Below are positions 52,820 through 61,054 of a stretch of 64,000 nt of DNA, one piece after another. This DNA comes from Clostridia bacterium (GTDB lineage Bacteria; Bacillota; Clostridia; Oscillospirales; Acutalibacteraceae), in contig JAGADF010000001.1 in the NCBI GenBank assembly GCA_017613735.1, positions 1 to 64,000 of the forward strand, in the 5' to 3' direction. Made by a program: the position numbers and the translations under genes. Under the pieces are notes generated by a model that did not search any database, was not told the DNA's origin, and saw only the letters and a list, made by a program, of their open reading frames with translations. The stretch's first letter is position 1, and the number at the start of each line of letters is the position of its first letter.

Positions 52820-54494
52820 AAACAAGTTGAAAATCAAAGATAAGAAAAAGGCCAACAGCTTTGTGCTTTTCGCTGTAAAAAAGCGAATTCCCGCATTGCT
52901 GGGTCTTGTTTTGTCTGACGCTGTCAGCTCGGTGTGCGCCGTGTCTACTGCGCTTATTGCGAAATACGTTATTAACGCCGCGATTGAAAAGGACATTGAC
53001 ACCTTCAAGTACCTGATTATTCTTGCGGGAGTATTTATTGCCGAAATAGTTTTGCATATGCTTTCGACTCATCTCAAGGTCGTTCTTAACGGCAGACTTG
53101 TGATGGATTATAAGACGAGAGTTTTCTCTTCAATTTTCGATAAAGACTATACTATTATAAATACATATCACAGCGGCGAGCTTTTAAACAGGCTTTCAAG
53201 TGATGTCGGAGTTGTCGCAGACGGAATTTCAAATTCCGTCCCTCAGCTTGTTTCGTTTACTACAAGGCTTATCACAGCTATAGTTATAATGTTAAGTATT
53301 GACAAGGGCTTTGTCGGCGTGCTTCTTCTTGTCGGTATTATCTGTGTCGCGATTTCCGTTGTTTTCAGAAAACCGTTGAAGACGAGACATAAGGCGGTCC
53401 AGGCGGCCCAGGGCAAGCTTCGCTCGTTTATGCAGGAAAGCATTGAGAGCATGCTCGTCGTAAAGGTTTTCGGAATAAAGAACAAAATCAACGACAGGTC
53501 AAATGAGCTTCAGAAGGAGCATTATAAAAAGAGGCTGCGTAAAAACTATATTACCATTCTCGCTTCCACGGGACTTGGGGTTTTCTTCGTAGCCGGATAT
53601 GCTACGGCTCTTGCGTGGTGTTCGGTCAGGCTTTATAAGGGCGAGCTTTCACCCGGCGACCTGACTGCGATACTTCAGTTAGTTAATCAGATTCAGACTC
53701 CGCTTGTAATGATAGCGGGTATTATTCCCGCATATTTTAACGTATTTGCATCCGCCGAAAGACTTATCGAAATTGAAGATGTTAAGGACGAAGCGGTTAA
53801 GAATACGGATGATATTGATTTCAACAACCTTTCAGATACGTTTAAAGATATAAGATTCGAAAACGTAACCTTCAGGTATGACCGCGACATAGTGCTCGAA
53901 AATGCGGACTTCACCGTAAACCGTGGCGATTTTATTGCAATTACGGGTATTTCCGGCATAGGCAAGAGTACGCTGTTCAAAATTATGCTCGGCGTTCTTG
54001 AACCTGAAGAGGGCTGCGTTTATATTGACGCCGACAAGGCTTATTATTCCGATATTAAAACGCGTAGACTGTTTTCATATGTTCCGCAGGGCAATATGCT
54101 TTTCAGCGGCACGATAAGAGACAATATTGCGTTTGTCAAATCAGACGCGACGGACGAAGAGATTATGAACGCCGCTCATCTCGCCTGCGCGGATGAATTT
54201 ATTAATGAGCTTCCCGAAGGGCTTGACACGGTTATAGGCGAAAAGGGTCACGGGCTGTCCGAAGGTCAGGTTCAGAGAATCGCCGTTGCGCGCGCTCTTC
54301 TCTGCAATTCCGATATTGTTCTTCTGGATGAGGCGACGAGCGCTCTTGACGAACAGACCGAGAAAAGCCTCCTTGAAAACATCCGGGGAATTAAGGGCGT
54401 TACCTGCATTATTATTTCTCATAAAGCGGCGGTGCTTGATATATGCAACCGCGAAATAAGGATTGAAGATAAGAAAATTATTGAGAAACAATAA
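52803..54494 (+). CDS. ABC transporter, fused permease and ATPase
   Basis: The 563-aa half-transporter has six membrane helices (about 25-310), then an ATPase domain with Walker A GISGIGKST (382-390), Q-loop YVPQGNMLFSGTIRDNIAF, signature LSEGQ (Gly to Glu change from LSGGQ), Walker B DIVLLDEATSALDE and the switch His in IISHKA. It has no N-terminal C39 peptidase, so leader removal must be done by another protein. As the last gene of the RiPP-like unit it is the likely exporter of the mature peptide. It works as a homodimer in this family. Confidence 0.9.
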   Translation: MAKKTENKLKIKDKKKANSFVLFAVKKRIPALLGLVLSDAVSSVCAVSTALIAKYVINAAIEKDIDTFKYLIILAGVFIAEIVLHMLSTHLKVVLNGRLVMDYKTRVFSSIFDKDYTIINTYHSGELLNRLSSDVGVVADGISNSVPQLVSFTTRLITAIVIMLSIDKGFVGVLLLVGIICVAISVVFRKPLKTRHKAVQAAQGKLRSFMQESIESMLVVKVFGIKNKINDRSNELQKEHYKKRLRKNYITILASTGLGVFFVAGYATALAWCSVRLYKGELSPGDLTAILQLVNQIQTPLVMIAGIIPAYFNVFASAERLIEIEDVKDEAVKNTDDIDFNNLSDTFKDIRFENVTFRYDRDIVLENADFTVNRGDFIAITGISGIGKSTLFKIMLGVLEPEEGCVYIDADKAYYSDIKTRRLFSYVPQGNMLFSGTIRDNIAFVKSDATDEEIMNAAHLACADEFINELPEGLDTVIGEKGHGLSEGQVQRIAVARALLCNSDIVLLDEATSALDEQTEKSLLENIRGIKGVTCIIISHKAAVLDICNREIRIEDKKIIEKQ

Positions 54495-54501
54495 AAAAAT
54501 C

Positions 54502-54530
54502 TTGTGAAAATGGAATTAGTCTGCTATAAT
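54502..54530 (+). promoter_or_regulatory. promoter of the tyrosine kinase gene
   Basis: TTGTGA (54502-54507), a 17-base spacer and TATAAT (54525-54530), 40 bases ahead of the ATG. It makes this gene independent of the RiPP-like unit. Confidence 0.75.
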
Positions 54531-54570
54531 AAATCAGTAAAGCATTTTTTGGTTCTAAGGAGAGTTGGAA

Positions 54571-56055
54571 ATGGAATATAATCCCAGAGGCCATTCCGAT
54601 ACGGAGGAAAATTCCGTTGATTCAATTTTTAATTATGTAAGCTACGTTCTTAAAAGATGGTGGATAGTCGTTATCGTTGCCGTTGTTTGCGCGGCAATCG
54701 GTTTTGCTTATGCAAAACTCAGTTACGTTCCGAAGTATTCTTCGAACATAAAGTTCGTTGCCAACAACAGATCTGAAGGTACGATTATTACCGGTCAGTC
54801 TTCGTCCGACCTTATGGCGGGCGGCACGCTTGCAAATAACTATCGCTATCTTCTTACTACCACAAGAGGACTTCTTCAGTTGGTTGCAGACGATGTTTAT
54901 TCGGCGACGGGTTATCGGATGACTTACCGTCAGATTGCAGAATGTATTAAGGCAAACGTTATAACGGATACGTCATGGGTTGACCTTACCGTTACAACCA
55001 ACGATCCTGATGTTTCGTATGCTATAGCCGTAGCTTATACAAACCATTATGATGATTTTGCTCAGGACGCATTCCCGGCTACTACGCTTAAGGTCGTCGA
55101 CAAGCCTTATAAGGCTGACAGACCTGATTCCGACAGAACGAAGCTTCTGTATACGGCTGCAGGTTTACTGCTTGGCGCGTTTATTACAATTGCTGTTTTC
55201 TGTCTCATAGTTGCCGCTAAGGATACGCTCAAGTCTTCCGATGACATCAACAAGAGACTTGACCTTAAACTTCTCGGTTCGGTCGGCAAGGTCAGCAAAA
55301 AGAATTCCAAGATGCCTATACTTATTACTGATAAGAATACGGGCTTCTCGTTTGTTGAAACATTTAAGCTTATAAGAACCAAGGTTGAGTCTTTCTCGGC
55401 AAAGGAAAATGCGAAGACCTTTGTAGTAACAAGTACGCTTGAGGACGAGGGCAAGACGACAATCTCCTGTAACCTTGCTATTGCTCTTGCCAAGAACGGC
55501 AAATCCGTTCTCCTTATTGACGGCGACCTTCGCAAACCTGCCGTAAGCTCAACGCTCGGAATTCCCGCAGGCGGTGAGAACGGTCTTTACGGAATAATCA
55601 AGGGTGACAAGAGTGCTGCCGATACAGTAAGATATTCCGAAAAATATAACCTCTTCCTTATGCTTAACGGCGATAATATTCCTGATGCTGCCGAAGTTCT
55701 CTCCGACGATAAGCTCGGCGTTACACTCAGCGAGCTCGAAAAGGAATTCGACTATATCATTATCGACTCCGCTCCTGCGGGTGTTATAGCGGATACTGCA
55801 ATTCTTGCAGCGGAAGCCGACGCGATTATTCTCGTAGTCAGGGAAGATACTGCATCTGTACGCAGAATTCGCAGAACGGTTGAAGACCTCGGTACGTCAA
55901 ACACCGAAATTGTAGGTTGCGTTTATAATATTGCCGAGGGTAATTTTACAAACCGCATTAAGGCGTATCGCGGCGGGAAAAAATACGGATACGGATACGG
56001 TTACGGCTACGGATACGGTTACGGTCAAAGCAAAAAGAATAGCAAAAAGAAATAA
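54571..56055 (+). CDS. Wzz/BY-kinase fusion, polysaccharide biosynthesis tyrosine autokinase
   Basis: The 494-aa protein has a Wzz-type chain-length domain (membrane spans at about 28-48 and 190-212 with an external loop between). The cytoplasmic BY-kinase domain has Walker A EDEGKTTISC (Lys295), Walker A' VLLIDGDLRKP and Walker B YIIIDSAP. The tail is a run of seven Tyr-Gly pairs (encoded at 55984-56025) followed by a Lys-rich end; tyrosine clusters at this place are the autophosphorylation sites. Such kinases control export of capsular or extracellular polysaccharide. ATG 54571 is 6 bases after AAGGAGAG. It stands alone between a promoter and a terminator. Confidence 0.92.
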   Translation: MEYNPRGHSDTEENSVDSIFNYVSYVLKRWWIVVIVAVVCAAIGFAYAKLSYVPKYSSNIKFVANNRSEGTIITGQSSSDLMAGGTLANNYRYLLTTTRGLLQLVADDVYSATGYRMTYRQIAECIKANVITDTSWVDLTVTTNDPDVSYAIAVAYTNHYDDFAQDAFPATTLKVVDKPYKADRPDSDRTKLLYTAAGLLLGAFITIAVFCLIVAAKDTLKSSDDINKRLDLKLLGSVGKVSKKNSKMPILITDKNTGFSFVETFKLIRTKVESFSAKENAKTFVVTSTLEDEGKTTISCNLAIALAKNGKSVLLIDGDLRKPAVSSTLGIPAGGENGLYGIIKGDKSAADTVRYSEKYNLFLMLNGDNIPDAAEVLSDDKLGVTLSELEKEFDYIIIDSAPAGVIADTAILAAEADAIILVVREDTASVRRIRRTVEDLGTSNTEIVGCVYNIAEGNFTNRIKAYRGGKKYGYGYGYGYGYGYGQSKKNSKKK

Positions 56056-56067
56056 TTTAGTAAAAAA

Positions 56068-56118
56068 GTATAAAAAAAAACGGGAAAAAGTTACTGCTTT
56101 TTCCCGTTTTTTATACTA
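56068..56118. terminator. strong, symmetric terminator after the kinase gene
   Basis: AGTATAAAAAAAAACGGG...AAAAAG and CTTTTTCCCGTTTTTTATACT pair around TTACTG, with A and T tracts on both sides. Confidence 0.9.
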
Positions 56119-56188
56119 AATATTGTATGTTTAAGGGTGGTATTATACAATTCTACAAAAATTTCCAGATTTTTTTATCAAAATTTAG

Positions 56189-56217
56189 TTGATTTTTTTA
56201 AAAACCTGTAGTATTAT
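56189..56217 (+). promoter_or_regulatory. promoter of the type IV pilus operon
   Basis: TTGATT (56189-56194), a 17-base spacer and TATTAT (56212-56217), about 70 bases upstream of the first pilus gene. Confidence 0.65.
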
Positions 56218-56286
56218 TTAATGGGTGTCAATACGTGCACCTTATTTGTCATACAAAAAATTACCCGGATCAGGAGGGGTTTTAAG

Positions 56287-56799
56287 TTGAATATGGATTT
56301 AAAAGCGCTTATCGCGAAGATAACCGGTAAGAACAAGGAAGCTTCGGCTGGAACAGCCAAAAAGAAGAATAATTCTGTTTCGGCGTTCTTTGAAAAGAAT
56401 CCGACAATGAAGTATGTCATTGCGGTTATCGCAGTGGTCATTGCGGTTGCTGTTGCGGCGACAATTATTCTTTCTTCAAAGAAGTCTAAACCGGATCTTG
56501 ACACCAACGTATCCGTAAATGCAAACGATGCGGTCGAGGTGCTTCCTCAGATTGAAAGAGACCGAGGCGGTGAATATGAGGGAAAGGATCCCTTCGTCGA
56601 GAACATACTTGACGGCGCGAAGCTTACGGGTATCTATGAAACCTACGGCTATAAGAGCGCTACTCTTCAGACCACATTAAAGTCATACACTCTTTATGAG
56701 GGTGATACTGTCGGGGACTCCGACTGGGTAGTATCTGAAATAACTGATAAATCCATCACTCTTGTTTCAGGTGATAAAACAAAGACGTTCAGCAAATAA
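56287..56799 (+). CDS. PilP/GspC-like bitopic protein of the pilus operon
   Basis: The protein (170 aa from the TTG at 56287; ATG 56293 also possible) has a short Lys-rich cytoplasmic part, one membrane span (about 41-65) and an extracellular part. The last ~60 residues read LTGIYETYGYKSATLQTTLK, SYTLYEGDTVGDSDWVVSEI and TDKSITLVSGDKTKTF. This is the pattern of the HR domain of PilP and GspC: a small beta barrel in which a short GDxVG turn precedes strands that meet the secretin. AGGAGGGG (56272-56279) is 7 bases before the TTG. It opens the pilus operon, just ahead of the secretin-like gene. The family call is by pattern and position, not a firm match. Confidence 0.65.
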   Translation: MNMDLKALIAKITGKNKEASAGTAKKKNNSVSAFFEKNPTMKYVIAVIAVVIAVAVAATIILSSKKSKPDLDTNVSVNANDAVEVLPQIERDRGGEYEGKDPFVENILDGAKLTGIYETYGYKSATLQTTLKSYTLYEGDTVGDSDWVVSEITDKSITLVSGDKTKTFSK

Positions 56800-56848
56800 T
56801 TTCATTAATTATATAATGAAGAATTTGGATTTTTAGGGGGAAAACTCA

Positions 56849-58564
56849 ATGAAATCATTTAAGACACTCGGAAAAGCAGGAGTAGCGATATTACTTGTCG
56901 CTCTCATGCTTGCAAACGTAATCGTACCGCTTACGGTAGTAGGCAGCGACGGCGCGGGTACGGGACTTGACTTCCAGTATTATGTTGTCAAGACAGGCGA
57001 TACCTTCTCGTCAATTGCCAGACAGTACGGCATTTCGGTAAGCGAAATCAGAAACGCAAACGATATGACTGCTGTCAGCAAGCTCTATACGGGACAGATT
57101 CTCAAGATTCCCGTAAGCACAAGCTATGCCGGAACCGGTTTCGGCGTCAGCAAAATGTCGCTCGATGTTGAAAACGCAAACATCAAGGATGTTATCAGCG
57201 CCATTGCTCTTAACGCGGGTTATACCGTAGTTTACAAGGGCTCCGACGCTACAATAACACTTAAACTTGAGGACGTTTCGCCCATCAAGGCTATTGACTA
57301 TGCGACAAGAATGGCTGACATGTCCTTCCTCAAGGACGGCAACACAATCTTTGTAGGTTCTGTTTCGGACCTTAACTCAAAGTTTGTTGATTCCGTTGTT
57401 CTTGCGGAATACAGCCTTAAATACATAACGGCTGATGTTCTTCAGAGCGCTATGGGCTCAATTGGTCTTGAGAATATTACAACTCTCAAAGTAGATACCG
57501 AAAAGAGCAAAATCTGGATAAGCGCTTATCCGAAAGAAGTTGCGAAAATCAAGGAGCTTATCGATATCCTTGATACGAGCACAAACACAGTTGCAGGCAG
57601 CACTGTAGTTCCTGTTAATTTCTCCCCTATTAATATGAACTATATTCAGGCTGATGAATTCAGTTCATTGCTTGGCACGCTCGGTTTTGACGCAGGCATA
57701 GTAATGTCATCAAAGCCCTACACACTCTTTACATACCAGACCGGTTCAGATCTTGAAAACATAATGAAGATTAAGGCTGTTGTTGATAAACCTGCTTATA
57801 CTCCTGATTCAATGAAATCTACGGACGGAAATAACGAAGGCGTAGTTAACACTGATACTTCGAGCAGTTCTTCGAGCAGTAGCTCTTCAAGCTCATCGAG
57901 CAGCAGCTCTTCGAGCACTTCGGAAGCTCCGAAGGAAGAATCAACAATTCTCTATGCAAAAGAGCTTCAGTATGTAACAAGAGATATTGCTACAAAGCTT
58001 CTTGCAGAACTCGGCGCTAATGTTCAGATTTTCGGCAGAAGCGAATACACAAAGATGATTTATCTCTATGGCAAGAAGTCAGACGTCAACAGAGCTCTTG
58101 ATCTTCTCAAGGACGTTATCGACGTTGACGATGCGGCTACGGATTCGTTCTTCGTTTACACACCCGTAAACAGCACTGTAACCGAGATTCTTTCAAGAGC
58201 AAGCAATCTTAATCTTGCCGGCGTTAACTTCTATCAGTATTCAAACGACGAGCTTGCAGAGTCTTTCATGGTATTCTGTAAGGAAGGCGACAGAGAATAC
58301 GTTCAATCACAGCTTGATGAACTCGACGGTCAGACATCCAATGAAGTTAAGTGGAGACCTCTTGAGTCCTGCGGTGACGCTACAATACTTAACACAAGAA
58401 TTGATACGATTAAGGGACTTTATGCGGATGCTGCGACTCTTAGCTATCAGGTAGTTTCTACTACGGATCTTTCGGGCAGCCCCAAATTTATCCTTTATGT
58501 AAACACAACGGCTGACAAGGCTGAATATGTCAAGGGACTTCTTCAGTCAATGGATGAAGCTTAA
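56849..58564 (+). CDS. LysM protein with secretin N-domains, no outer-membrane barrel (PilQ-like)
   Basis: The 571-aa product has an N-terminal signal or anchor segment (about 8-32) and a LysM peptidoglycan-binding domain (YYVVKTGDTFSSIARQYGIS, residues 44-90). An STN-type domain follows (about 104-182, MSLDVENANIKDVISAIALN), then several secretin N-domain (NolW-like) repeats. These are separated by a pure serine linker of over 20 residues at about 338-358. The C-terminal barrel and the VPxLxxIPxxGxLF-type secretin signature are missing. In diderms PilQ forms the outer-membrane pore; here LysM binding suggests a ring or collar fixed in peptidoglycan (inference). GGGGG upstream of the ATG. Confidence 0.8.
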   Translation: MKSFKTLGKAGVAILLVALMLANVIVPLTVVGSDGAGTGLDFQYYVVKTGDTFSSIARQYGISVSEIRNANDMTAVSKLYTGQILKIPVSTSYAGTGFGVSKMSLDVENANIKDVISAIALNAGYTVVYKGSDATITLKLEDVSPIKAIDYATRMADMSFLKDGNTIFVGSVSDLNSKFVDSVVLAEYSLKYITADVLQSAMGSIGLENITTLKVDTEKSKIWISAYPKEVAKIKELIDILDTSTNTVAGSTVVPVNFSPINMNYIQADEFSSLLGTLGFDAGIVMSSKPYTLFTYQTGSDLENIMKIKAVVDKPAYTPDSMKSTDGNNEGVVNTDTSSSSSSSSSSSSSSSSSSSTSEAPKEESTILYAKELQYVTRDIATKLLAELGANVQIFGRSEYTKMIYLYGKKSDVNRALDLLKDVIDVDDAATDSFFVYTPVNSTVTEILSRASNLNLAGVNFYQYSNDELAESFMVFCKEGDREYVQSQLDELDGQTSNEVKWRPLESCGDATILNTRIDTIKGLYADAATLSYQVVSTTDLSGSPKFILYVNTTADKAEYVKGLLQSMDEA

Positions 58565-58572
58565 TAAAAACC

Positions 58573-58613
58573 AATCACCTGAGGCACAGATTCCTGTGCC
58601 TCTAAAGGTGATT
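58573..58613 (+). terminator. long hairpin between the secretin-like gene and pilT
   Basis: AATCACCT + GAGGCACAG (58573-58589) pair with CTGTGCCTC + AGGTGATT (58594-58602 and 58606-58613), 17 bp with a small bulge. TTTT follows briefly, so it may only partly terminate and set different levels of the two parts of the operon. Confidence 0.65.
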
Positions 58614-58676
58614 TTAAGGGTAAATCATTAACATTAGAGTTTATTTGAGAATTAACTCTTAAAAAGGAGAGTTACT

Positions 58677-59774
58677 GTGTTTTTTGAAGGAAAGCAAAGC
58701 GATTATCCGGTAACGCTTGACGAGTTACTGAGACTGACGGTTGAAAAATTAGGTTCGGACCTTCATCTTTGCGTAGGTATGCCGCCCTGTATCAGAATCA
58801 ACGGCGATCTTGAGAAGACGGAATATCCGATTCTCAAGCCTGTTGACGTTGTTGCAATGATAGCGGGCGTTACAAACGACAATCAGAAAAAAGAGCTTGA
58901 AGAGGAATGGGAGCTTGACCTTGCGATTTCCGTTCCCGGATGCGCGCGTTTCAGAGGCAACGTAATTGTTCAGAGAAATACGCTTGCGGCTGTTTTTAGA
59001 GCAATTCCGTTTGAAATTCCGAAGCTTGACAAGCTCGGTCTTCCCGCCGATATCAAGCGTCTTTGCTCGCTTCCCAGAGGTCTTGTTCTTGTAACGGGTC
59101 CTACCGGTTCGGGTAAGTCGACAACGCTTGCTGCTATGATAGGCTACATAAATGAGAGAATGGAAACAAATATCGTAACGGTCGAAGACCCGATAGAGTT
59201 TTTGCATTCACACAATAAATCGAGTATCAGGCAGAGAGAAGTAGGTTCGGATACCCACTCATTCGCCAACGCGCTTAAAACTGTTCTCCGTCATGACCCC
59301 GATATCATTATGATAGGCGAGATGCGCGACCCCGAGAGTATTTCAATAGCCGTTACGGCAGCTGAAACAGGACACCTTGTTCTTTCTACGCTCCATACTC
59401 AGACGGCTCCTCAGACAATCTCTCGTATTGTCGACTCTTTCCCTGAGGGACAGAAGAACCAGATTCGTCAGCAGCTTTCAAATTCACTCAGAGCAGTAAT
59501 TTCACAGCAGCTTATTCCAACCGTAAACGGGCGCGGAAGAGTTGCGGCTATTGAATATATGACAGACACTCCTTCGGTAAGAAACCTTATCCGTGAGGAG
59601 AAGGAGCACCAGCTCTATTCGGCTATGCAGACCGGTCAGATGTACGGAATGCAGACGATGGACGAAGCACTTCTCAGACTTCTCAGAGAGCAGAAGATTT
59701 CAAGAGAATCAGTTCTTGAATACTGCGTTGACACTAAGGAAATCACAAGACGTCTGTCAACCATGGGATATTGA
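58677..59774 (+). CDS. pilT: type IV pilus retraction ATPase PilT
   Basis: The 365-aa hexameric ATPase depolymerises type IV pili to drive twitching or DNA uptake. An N-terminal PAS-like domain (LDELLRLTVEKLGSDLHLCV) precedes Walker A GPTGSGKSTTLAAM (from 141). The Asp box is in TVEDPIEFLH, Walker B in DIIMIGEMRDPES, and the His box in AAETGHLVLSTLHTQTA. PilT-specific AIRNLIRE-like SVRNLIREEKEHQLYSAMQT and MDEALLRLL near the end support PilT rather than PilB. It starts at the GTG at 58677, 8 bases after AAAGGAGA. Confidence 0.93.
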   Translation: MFFEGKQSDYPVTLDELLRLTVEKLGSDLHLCVGMPPCIRINGDLEKTEYPILKPVDVVAMIAGVTNDNQKKELEEEWELDLAISVPGCARFRGNVIVQRNTLAAVFRAIPFEIPKLDKLGLPADIKRLCSLPRGLVLVTGPTGSGKSTTLAAMIGYINERMETNIVTVEDPIEFLHSHNKSSIRQREVGSDTHSFANALKTVLRHDPDIIMIGEMRDPESISIAVTAAETGHLVLSTLHTQTAPQTISRIVDSFPEGQKNQIRQQLSNSLRAVISQQLIPTVNGRGRVAAIEYMTDTPSVRNLIREEKEHQLYSAMQTGQMYGMQTMDEALLRLLREQKISRESVLEYCVDTKEITRRLSTMGY

Positions 59775-59810
59775 TTATCCCCGAAAAATCGTTAATTAGG
59801 GGGAATAAAC

Positions 59811-61016
59811 TTGCCAGCATATGTCTATGACGGTCTGAGTAAACAAGGTCAGAACGTCCACGGTGAGGTTATAGCGAACGACTCCAGATCTGCAATGGAA
59901 AAACTCCGTGAAGCCGGAGTTACCGTTACCACTATTCAGGAAAAAGAAGTAAAGGGTTCAAGAACAGGCGGACGAGGGAAGAAAGTCAAGCTTGCGGATT
60001 TGTCGGTTTTCTGCCGTCAGTTTGCAGCGATGACCTCTGCGGGTGTTCCCGTAACGAGGGCATTGACAACTCTTTCAAAGCAGACAGTTAACAAAACGCT
60101 CGCTCAGGCAATCAAGGAAATAGCGGACGACGTTGAAGGCGGTAGTACGCTTGCTGATTCATTTGCAAGATATCCGAAAATATTTAACCCGCTGTTTATA
60201 GCTATGATTCGTTCAGGCGAGTTGGGCGGTATTCTTGAGCAGTCTTTGATAAGTCTTTCGGCACAGTTGCAGAAGGAGAAAAAGCTTAAGGATAACATTA
60301 AATCGGCTGTTTCGTATCCGAGAAATATCGGTATTTTTGCGGTAATCCTTTTGATAGGAATGTTAATAGGCTTGGTACCAATATTTGAGGGTATGATGTC
60401 AGGCGCGGCAATAACCGGCGTTACAAAGGTTATTTTCGGACTTTCACACAGCATTCGAGAAAGATGGTATTTCTGGATTCTCGGTATAGTAATACTTATT
60501 GTTGTTATCAGAGCAATTATTAAGAGTAAACCTGCTCATATTTTCTGGGAGAATCATAAACTGACAATGCCTAAGCTCGGCGATTTTATGACAAAGATGG
60601 TTGTCGCGCGTTTCTGCCGTACGCTTGCTACTCTTCTTGCAGGCGGTGTTACGGCGGTTCAGGCGCTTGAAAGCGCAGGAGCTACGGCGGGCAGCGATTT
60701 GATTGATAAAGCGGTTAAGGATGCAATTGTTGAAATTGAAGACGGTAAATCCATTTCGGATTCACTTGACAAGAGCGGTCTTTTCCCGCCTATGCTTATA
60801 GGTATGATTGCAATCGGCGAGGAATCAGGTACGCTTCCCGACCTTCTTGACAAGGTTGCGGAGTTCTTTGAAGAGGACGTCGAGGTCGCTTCCCAGAACC
60901 TTAAATCCTTAATTGAGCCGATAGCACTTATCGGTATCGGCGGACTTGTCGGCGGTATGCTTATTTCACTTTATATCCCGATGTTCAGCGCAGCTACAAA
61001 TATGGAAGGTTATTAA
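59811..61016 (+). CDS. pilC: type IV pilus inner membrane platform protein PilC
   Basis: The 401-aa protein contains the two GspF/PilC domains (about 67-190 and 270-391), each with FCRQFAAMTSAGVPVTRALTT-like helices (second copy FCRTLATLLAGGVTAVQALE). It has three membrane spans (about 168-192, 214-236, 365-390). The PilC platform couples the ATPases to the growing pilus. The start is the TTG at 59811 with TAGGGGGA 6 bases upstream, giving the family start MPAYVYDGLSKQGQNVHGEV. Confidence 0.93.
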   Translation: MPAYVYDGLSKQGQNVHGEVIANDSRSAMEKLREAGVTVTTIQEKEVKGSRTGGRGKKVKLADLSVFCRQFAAMTSAGVPVTRALTTLSKQTVNKTLAQAIKEIADDVEGGSTLADSFARYPKIFNPLFIAMIRSGELGGILEQSLISLSAQLQKEKKLKDNIKSAVSYPRNIGIFAVILLIGMLIGLVPIFEGMMSGAAITGVTKVIFGLSHSIRERWYFWILGIVILIVVIRAIIKSKPAHIFWENHKLTMPKLGDFMTKMVVARFCRTLATLLAGGVTAVQALESAGATAGSDLIDKAVKDAIVEIEDGKSISDSLDKSGLFPPMLIGMIAIGEESGTLPDLLDKVAEFFEEDVEVASQNLKSLIEPIALIGIGGLVGGMLISLYIPMFSAATNMEGY

Positions 61017-61054
61017 TAAGAAAAGCAAACAGATTCTGTTAGGAGATTGATATT

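Noticed and set aside
51066..54494. A normal lasso-peptide cluster
   Set aside because: No asparagine-synthetase-like cyclase and no transglutaminase-like B2 protease are present within the window, and no Gly or Ala core start is followed by Asp/Glu at ring position 7-9.
52803..54494. Bacteriocin-type ABC exporter with its own C39 peptidase
   Set aside because: The N-terminus goes straight into the first membrane helix; there is no cysteine protease domain.
54571..56055. BY-kinase as a member of the peptide cassette
   Set aside because: It has its own promoter directly upstream, a typical Wzz domain and its own terminator; it fits polysaccharide export.
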